64,000 nt of DNA from Rusavskia elegans. Its lineage: Eukaryota > Ascomycota > Lecanoromycetes > Teloschistales > Teloschistaceae. The stretch is taken from assembly GCA_011316305.1 (NCBI GenBank), contig SAUG01000058.1, positions 1 to 64,000 on the forward strand, read 5' to 3'. The position numbers and the translations under genes are program-made. This document shows positions 57,970-64,000 of the stretch, one piece after another (the first letter of the stretch is position 1; each line of letters begins with the position of its first letter). The notes beneath the pieces are model-generated. The model was given only the letters and a program-made list of their open reading frames with translations, was not told the DNA's origin and did not search any database.

Positions 57970-59117
57970 GATGAAGTTGTAGGGGTGGTAAAATACCGTG
58001 GCACTTGGCCTTCACAGGCGCTGGCAATGGATGCGAAGGTCTGGGCAGCCCAAATGGAAATGAACTCTGTTCTTTCGAAAAGCTTGGCAGCAAGCACGGA
58101 CCAAGTACTTTGCACCACTTGACAACACTTGACATCCGAAGACATAACGCTCCAGAGTACCACCTTGTGTAATCCCCATTATACTCTTACAGCTTGGAGC
58201 TGATCACTAAGAGCTGATTCGGCGTTAGCAATTCCCAAAACTGCTTTCTTCTTTGAGTATCTCGACAAGTTATCCAATACTCGGCACTGCTACGAGCTGT
58301 GAAGCTACCTTATGTCATACAAAAATCCATCTTCTTTTGACGCCAGTTGGCAGAGACGAACAGTTCTTGAAGTCAGGAGCTGGCTCGTGAGATCTTATGA
58401 AGATGAAAATGGCAGCGTTCATTCGTTCCCAACTCTTGTTCAACATCAAGTCAAGTTCCCGATGCGTTCTCTGTCTTGCAATCATATCATCTTTGTCTTC
58501 AACAAGATAAGCTCCTCTCAACTTCCTTCTCCATCTTCAGAGGATGATAGCCCTACACTAGTACCACTTGTTGCTCTCGGTTCTCTTGCCTGAGCCTTCT
58601 TCACTTCAGACTTATATACACGACCATTTCGTCGACAGTTGAAGAGCTTGATATCCCACTCAACATGCCCTCTGGTTCCTGCATATTCTTCTTAATCTTC
58701 AGAGTACCAAGAGAATGATAGGCCTACACTACTACCATTTGTTGCACTCGATTCTTTTGCCTGAACCCTCTTCACTTCCGACTTACCTACCAACCGTTTC
58801 GGCCACCACAGCTGAAGGTCTTTCAGTGCAAATCAAGGTGCCCTCTGGTTCTCTGCATATTCTCTCGCCTCCGTGCTAAGCCTACGTGCTAAGGGCTGGC
58901 TCTGAATACTCTACCAACAGCCCTCCGAGTGGGCGCCTTCCAGACACTGGACCACTTCTCTTTCATCACCTCAAACCGGATTCTCCTTTCCATATCAATA
59001 CCCTACTTTAAGAGCTTGATTACAATTAGGGGTTGGTAGCAAAGCTCGACCCACACGCTCAGCTTGATAACACTAATTACGGCAAGCGGCAATCCGAGCT
59101 TCGAACACAATAAGGTC
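57970..59117. other. Divergent intergenic region, 1.15 kb
   Basis: Holds promoters of SEC11 (-) and the PWWP/BTB-like gene (+), and an internal tandem duplication listed separately. Confidence 0.5.
58532..58863 (+). repeat. Diverged tandem duplication, two ~160 bp copies
   Basis: 58,532-58,688 and 58,695-58,863 share ATCTTCAGAG, GATAG(G)CCTACACTA, TACCA(C/T)TTGTTGC, CTTGCCTGA-like, CTCTTCACTTC and CCCTCTGGTTC...GCATATTC in order. They are not coding. Confidence 0.7.
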
Positions 59118-60928
59118 ATGATGGCTGTTCCGGCTCCTATTCCCCAAGCCTACCACGGCGCTGATGCAGGCCAATTCTGGCTTGTTAAGCCTCTTGAGCA
59201 AGAGCCAGCTTGGCCTGTTTTCATCTGCCCTGAAGAAATCGTAGTGGAATACTTCAAGAAGGCCAAGAACCGACCAGCAAGCGCCCGCCGTGCAGATGGT
59301 ACTTTCTCCAAAGCGTACGGCAAGAGTCAACAGTTGCTGCCAGTGCTGTACCTCGGCAACCTTAGGATGTAAGTTATGATCTTGTTTATCTTCGGGCTTC
59401 TCTATCTTCCCTTGGCTATATCAACAATCCCCGTCTCTTTGCTGACCCGTAACGATAGGCGTTGGGCTAAGAGAATCCAACTCGAGCCACTGGATCTTCA
59501 GGCTGCCACTGCGGCTCTGGATACCAACCCTAACAGTACTCTAGCCAATGCATATACTGAATACCTTGAACAGTATGGGCGCAACGATATACATTATTGG
59601 TCAAGCAGGCTTCTTGCAAGGCGCTTGACCGAAGACGATTCTGGAGACGATGACGAGGATGAAGCCGGCCAAGCACAGACACAAGCACAAATACAGCCAC
59701 AGGCGTATAACACTGCCAAAACACCAGAACCCCGCCAACTACGTAGACAATGTCGTGACGACGAATCAGACGAGGAAAACCTGCGTTCACTCATCCCGGA
59801 GTCGAAGAGAGTCAAGCTTGAATCTGTCGGCAATGCTTCTATGGACTCTATTCCAAGCCATGCTTCTCGCCATTCATCTCTGCAGGCAGGGCATTCGAGC
59901 TATCGAGTGCCTTTCAAAGTGACAGCAGCGGTAGGGGACATAAAGGTCAAGGCGGAGGAAGTGGAGTCAGTCTTGCCTCAAACCCCCAAAGGTGACTGCT
60001 ACTAATCATCTACAGCTTCAGCAAGATCAAGATATATGTCGACAATCCATATGTCATCTACAGCGTCAAAGCCAGCAGCTTAGATGAAGCGAGCCCTCTC
60101 CTTGCCTCGTACGGCCATCGCGGTAAAGGCGACAATTACATCTGGTCGCCATGGCTCTCGGCTATCAGCGCTGATGACTTTCGACCAGTGGCCGAGTTCG
60201 TGGAAAGCGGTGAATATCACCCATACATCATCGATGCCGGTACAGATGGAGCTCATCTTGCTGGAATATCGAACATGTTAGACAAGAAGACGGAGGTACT
60301 CAAATGCGGTGTTGTCTACACACTCGCTCGTCAATTCAAGATGCCGAAATTACAGGCATTAGTGATCAGCAAGCTGAAGACGTTGCAGCCATACCCGGCT
60401 GAAGAGCTGATCGCTATGACCAATTTGGCTTTTGGGTTGGGGTTGGGCGAAGAGAACGGGCTGGACAAACTGGTGGTCAGCTACATCGTTGTAAGTTGTC
60501 TGTCTCTAGCCGAGTTTCCAATTAGTGCTGATCCAAGTAAATAGGACCACTATTTCGATTTATCTGCTGAAGCAACATCGCTGTTTAACAAGCTCCTCAC
60601 AGCCAATGGCGACCTCAGGAATCAAGTATTTGCCACGATGGCTGGCACGCATGGATCGAAGCCCACGGCCAGCAACAAAGAGCCGAAGGTCGAAGCCGTG
60701 CCTCGAGTTGGACGTGGCATCGAAATGGACGAAAACGTGACAGACGATGAGAACACCCCGCCATCCGGCCTTGATCATTTGCCAGGTTTCCCGGCTGACG
60801 CTGTCACTGACAATGGCGTTCACATTTACGAAGATGTGGAATCGAAGGAGAACGCTCCACCATCCGGCAACTTCCACAGAATACCGCTCTTGGAGCGTAA
60901 GGCTCTATCAATGGAGTCAGACGGATAA
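59118..60928 (+). CDS. PWWP-like plus BTB-associated-region protein (538 aa)
   Basis: Exons 59118-59368, 59459-59965, 60016-60490 and 60545-60928; introns 90, 50 and 54 bp. GADAGQFWLVKPLEQEPAWPVFICPEE...LPVLYLGNLRM/RWAKRIQLEPLD has the outline of a PWWP chromatin-reader domain (GxxWxVKP...WPV, then a YLG segment and a helical tail). An acidic, Gln-rich linker with a KRVK-type nuclear signal follows. The second half (IKIYVDNPYVIYSVKASSLDEASPLLASY, SPWLSAISADDFRPVAEFVESGEYHPYII, VVYTLARQFKMPKLQALVISKL) resembles the part of fungal BTB proteins after the BTB core. Intron 2 uses GTCAGT; the 24 bp segment suggested by the last GT would be too short. A role in chromatin is inference. Confidence 0.7.
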
Positions 60929-61625
60929 ATAGTGCAGTGGGAGATGTGAGAGCAGGGTCGAGGATGGTGGTAGACAGCCAGGTCACTGTCTGTTCGCGGT
61001 CAATATCTCCTTCACTGCACAGAAGGTGAGAGGACTGGACCACAGTAGTCAAGGCATTCTGATCATAGCATACTTGACATACATATCCAACATACATGTG
61101 CAGCATACATCCACCTCTGACCCATGATGAAAAGGCGGTCCAAGTAGAGTAGTTGAGCGCCAAGACAACGGTGCGGATAAGCTAACCACTGTTAATCTAG
61201 TGACATAGCCTGCAAAAAGCTGACGAATGACACGTCACCAATGGGTACTGCCTAGATTAAGCGCCGGCTACGGAGTAGATAAGCTACCTCCTCCTCGTGT
61301 CTGAACCTTGTTCCTTTACGCTTCCCAGGGCCAGCCGACAACCACCACCACGAGTCAATCTCACCAGTAGATCCTCGTGCAAGTCTTGCACAGGTTTCTT
61401 CCTTTCCCATCTTCAGTCGATGCCTTCGGGCTCATCGACTGTTGAGCGGAGAGGGGCCTAGCAGGCTTCAGGCTTGACTTCTACATGCAACGTGCGGTCG
61501 AAGCGTCAATTTAACCCACCGTTTACGCTCTTTCCTCCTTTGTCGGTCCTTCAAGTCACCTACGTTTCGCTTTTCATTGCAGCAGTATCGACCTTCGACC
61601 AATCCAAATCTCGACTTCTTCCACC
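60929..61625. other. Intergenic, 0.7 kb
   Basis: Presumed terminator of the previous gene and promoter/5' leader of the BTB gene; nothing specific recognised. Confidence 0.5.
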
Positions 61626-62551
61626 ATGTTCAAGCGCTCTTTCCATTCGAAGGATCGCGCGGGCAAGGCTGTTAAGCCGAGCAAAAGATCGTTCAGCGAC
61701 CGTCAGAAGCTGAAGCTACAGCAAAATTTGGACAGTCCGCCGGTTGCGAAGTCCCTGACCAGCCCCATCATCACTCTGGTCGTGGGACGGGAGCCGCGCA
61801 TCTTTGCCGCTCACGAGGATGTCCTATCTTTATCTCCCTTCTTCACCGCTGCTCTCAAAGGCCAGTTCTATGAGAGTTCGGCAAAGAGGGTAGCGCTGCC
61901 TGATGAGTACGGCACTCCGTCCCGCAGGGCTGTCCATAACAAAGACTGACAGATGTGCGTTTGCGCAGAGACCCTCAGATTTTTTCCTGCATTCTTGAAT
62001 ACCTCTACAAGGGCGACTACTACCCTCGCTTGCTTTTCAACAAGCGCCGTGCCTCCTTCGAGCTTGAGGATGCCCAGGACCTACAAAACCTTGGTGGCCG
62101 CGGTTCCGTCGAGTCCACAGTCGACGTTCCCGGTGCTGGCGGTGCTCTTCTCAAAGACACTGTCGTCTACTGCGCAGCCGAGAGATACGGTTTGGACGAG
62201 CTGAAGCGTCTTGCACTTCGAAAGCAGGGCCTGCAGTCCGGCATTACTGTTGATGTGATCTTGCGATCGGCTCGATATGCGTATGAGAACACTCCAGACT
62301 CTGACTCGAAGCTCCGCGCTCATTACCTTGCTCTGATCATCCGGAGTCGCAAGACGTTCAAGAGGAGTGGAACCATGCAGATGGAGATGGAGATAGGCGG
62401 CAGCAAATTGTATGTTCTTGTGTAAATACGTACAGAAGGCGGAAGGCTAATCGCGCTCCTTTCTAGGTTTTTCGATTTGTTTGTTGCAATGTGCAATCAT
62501 GTGGATGACATTGTGGATATTGGTAACAACCGATCTCCCAAAACCATCTAA
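61626..62551 (+). CDS. BTB/POZ domain protein (268 aa)
   Basis: Exons 61626-61906, 61969-62409 and 62467-62551; introns 62 bp (GTACGG...GCAG) and 57 bp (GTATGT...CTAG). Start CCACCATGTT is a good context. After a basic leader, PIITLVVGREPRIFAAHEDVLSLSPFFTAALKGQFYES is the BTB core (the H-x-x-VLxxxSPFF pattern), continued by PDE/DPQIFSCILEYLYKGDYYP. Then comes the helical part DTVVYCAAERYGLDELKRLALRKQGL and a C-terminal GGSKL/FFDLFVAMCNHVDDIVD. Reading through intron 2 would end the protein 40 residues early; the spliced form is favoured because the third exon continues plausible sequence. BTB proteins often act as dimeric adaptors, for example for cullin-3 ligases; no partner domain is present here. 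Confidence 0.85.
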
Positions 62552-64000
62552 GACATGATCTACGCGTTTTAACAATCGGATTCCTGAGACTGTCCGAAGG
62601 AAGTACACGAATTGATCCAACCAAGTCAGGGAACGTCTCCAATCTCCACCAGAATGACACCGATTGAGGATTCCTGCCTACTGTCCTTACAGAAGCCGGC
62701 GTTAGCGGTTCGACTTAACTCCACTTCTCATCATCCTTGAGGTCGGCCTCCCGTTCTGGTGGCTGCAAAGACGCCGCCTCCGCTCAGTACAACCATTTTA
62801 ATCAACCGTGGCAATCCCCCTTTCGACCCCTTTTGGCGTGTCCTTTCCTCCTTTCTCCAGGGGGCTCTCTTCGGAGATCTCCAGACGAACCGAGGCAGGC
62901 AGGCACGGAAGAACACTTGATTTGCACCAATCTACCCAAACCATCTCCTTACCATTTCGGAAATCTATCGCACGAATTCTTGCGAGACCACAAAGCCACT
63001 GCGACTCTTCGCAGATTTCTTTTGTTGCCTATGAGACGGCTGTGATGATGTCAGATTGGAATCTATGCTGGAGAACCCCGTCCTAGCTTGGACAGTTCAT
63101 GGATCGGCTGATGCTGGCTGCAGTGCCGGCGGAGGTTATTTGAAGTGGACCTCGTGTGTGCTGATCAGAGCAAGTAGTAATCGAGAGATTTGGCCACCTC
63201 AAAAAGAACGTCAATTACGTGATTGATGCTGTAGTGATTCGTGCAATGTGAGACTACTGATCTGGAGTGTGTCAGAGAGACTGTTCGGGGAGTGGGGAGG
63301 TCTTGTCATGACAGATGCTGCCCTTCTCCTAACATGGTCCACTATGTGGATTGATTGTCGTACCCTGTAAAGCTGTGTTCAAAACCCGGACTGTCACAAG
63401 TGCTGTAAGTTCGGATGAAGTACTGATGATATGCAGGATCTCTGACACATTGTTGATCACGAGCCGTTCCCTATCACGACATCACTACTGCCTGTGACTC
63501 AAGCTGCGATTACATACCTACGTCGCCTCAGGGGTAGATGGTCTGAAGAAGACATTCGGGAATAGACTGGACGTGCTCAAAACCTATACTGGTGCAGTGT
63601 GTGGAAATTTAGTCCTAGGTAATTACTCTACAATGGTGGCGTTATTGGATCCCAACGAAACCCTCCCCTTTAGACCATTTCCCACATTACCTTTAAAGCA
63701 CCTTCCAAGCATCCTCCAAAAGAAGTCACCGATCATTACCATACCACCAAGCCCAAACGGCAGATCTAGATTAACAGCCAATTACTGCTCAAAGAATTCT
63801 GATCAATTTCGCCAACCCCACCACACACATCGCCACCAGATTGACCAACACGCCCAATGCCCAAATCAGGCACTCAAACCCCCAAAACAGTACCTTCAGT
63901 ACTGCCCTCGTTGTTCGCGGTAATTTTTCATCCGCCGGATCGACGATCTGAAACTTGTGGGTTGGCGGATGCGGTAATTTCGCCGTTAGGGATGATGGAT
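62552..64000. other. Right-edge region without supported gene, 1.45 kb
   Basis: Several open frames of 60-116 codons occur, but none has a domain motif, splice logic or start context. The frame at 63,573-63,923 is Pro/His-rich and low complexity. No RNA gene or repeat recognised. Confidence 0.5.

Noticed and set aside
59990..60015. GTGACT...TACAG as an intron of the PWWP/BTB-like gene
   Set aside because: It would be about 24 bp, too short to splice; the GTCAGT donor at 59,966 gives a 50 bp intron and keeps the frame.
63573..63923. 116-codon frame at the right edge
   Set aside because: Pro/His/Gln-rich low complexity, without domain or conserved start.

Overview
This window is nuclear DNA of a filamentous ascomycete (Pezizomycotina, possibly Dothideomycetes; the class is an inference from family resemblance). 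The evidence is genes broken by many 45-100 bp GT-AG introns, families typical of these fungi (CFEM, RfeG, GATA-like areA domain, DUF8035-type proteins), no operons, and a 12.4 kb AT-rich block with the footprint of repeat-induced point mutation (RIP). All exon coordinates below come from reading splice sites and frames by eye.

Layout. 1-43,000 is gene-bearing: a partial TBC/EF-hand RabGAP (1-2412, +), an Arg/Glu-rich DUF8035-type protein (-), an RfeG-like protein (-), DNA polymerase eta (-), a 773 bp hAT-like element with 8 bp target duplications just upstream of pol eta, a 75-aa protein, a GST-fold protein, an ER-anchored inositol polyphosphate 5-phosphatase, a degenerate CFEM protein, a GATA-like-domain protein, a DUF7728-like membrane protein, a second TBC RabGAP, an acyltransferase-3 membrane protein, a kinesin, two poorly characterised ORFs, a mitochondrial-type SDR (arabinitol/mannitol dehydrogenase-like), a membrane-anchored pepsin-fold protein lacking its first catalytic Asp, and a signal-anchored protein of unknown function.

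43,101-55,549 is a transposon graveyard with almost no CA/TG dinucleotides. It is bounded by 23 bp terminal inverted repeats and TA dinucleotides of Fot1/pogo type. Inside lies a RIP-destroyed Helitron (Rep-like and Pif1-like helicase remnants on +), split by a complete LTR retrotransposon (47,030-50,387; two 408 bp LTRs, TTTAG target duplication) oriented on -. A 190-215 bp sequence occurs on both sides of this island region (41,009 and 55,552).

55,770-64,000 returns to genes: an E2 ubiquitin-conjugating enzyme (-), SEC11 signal peptidase catalytic subunit (-), a protein joining a PWWP-like N-terminus to a BTB-associated C-terminus (+), and a BTB/POZ protein (+). The last 1.4 kb shows no gene I can support.

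The genes are mostly independent housekeeping or membrane-traffic functions (two RabGAPs, 5-phosphatase, SEC11, kinesin), not a metabolic cluster. I saw no tRNA, rRNA, CRISPR or secondary-metabolite backbone gene. The most interesting features are the nested RIPped elements, the hAT-like insertion at the pol eta promoter, and two secreted/membrane proteins that lost hallmark residues.
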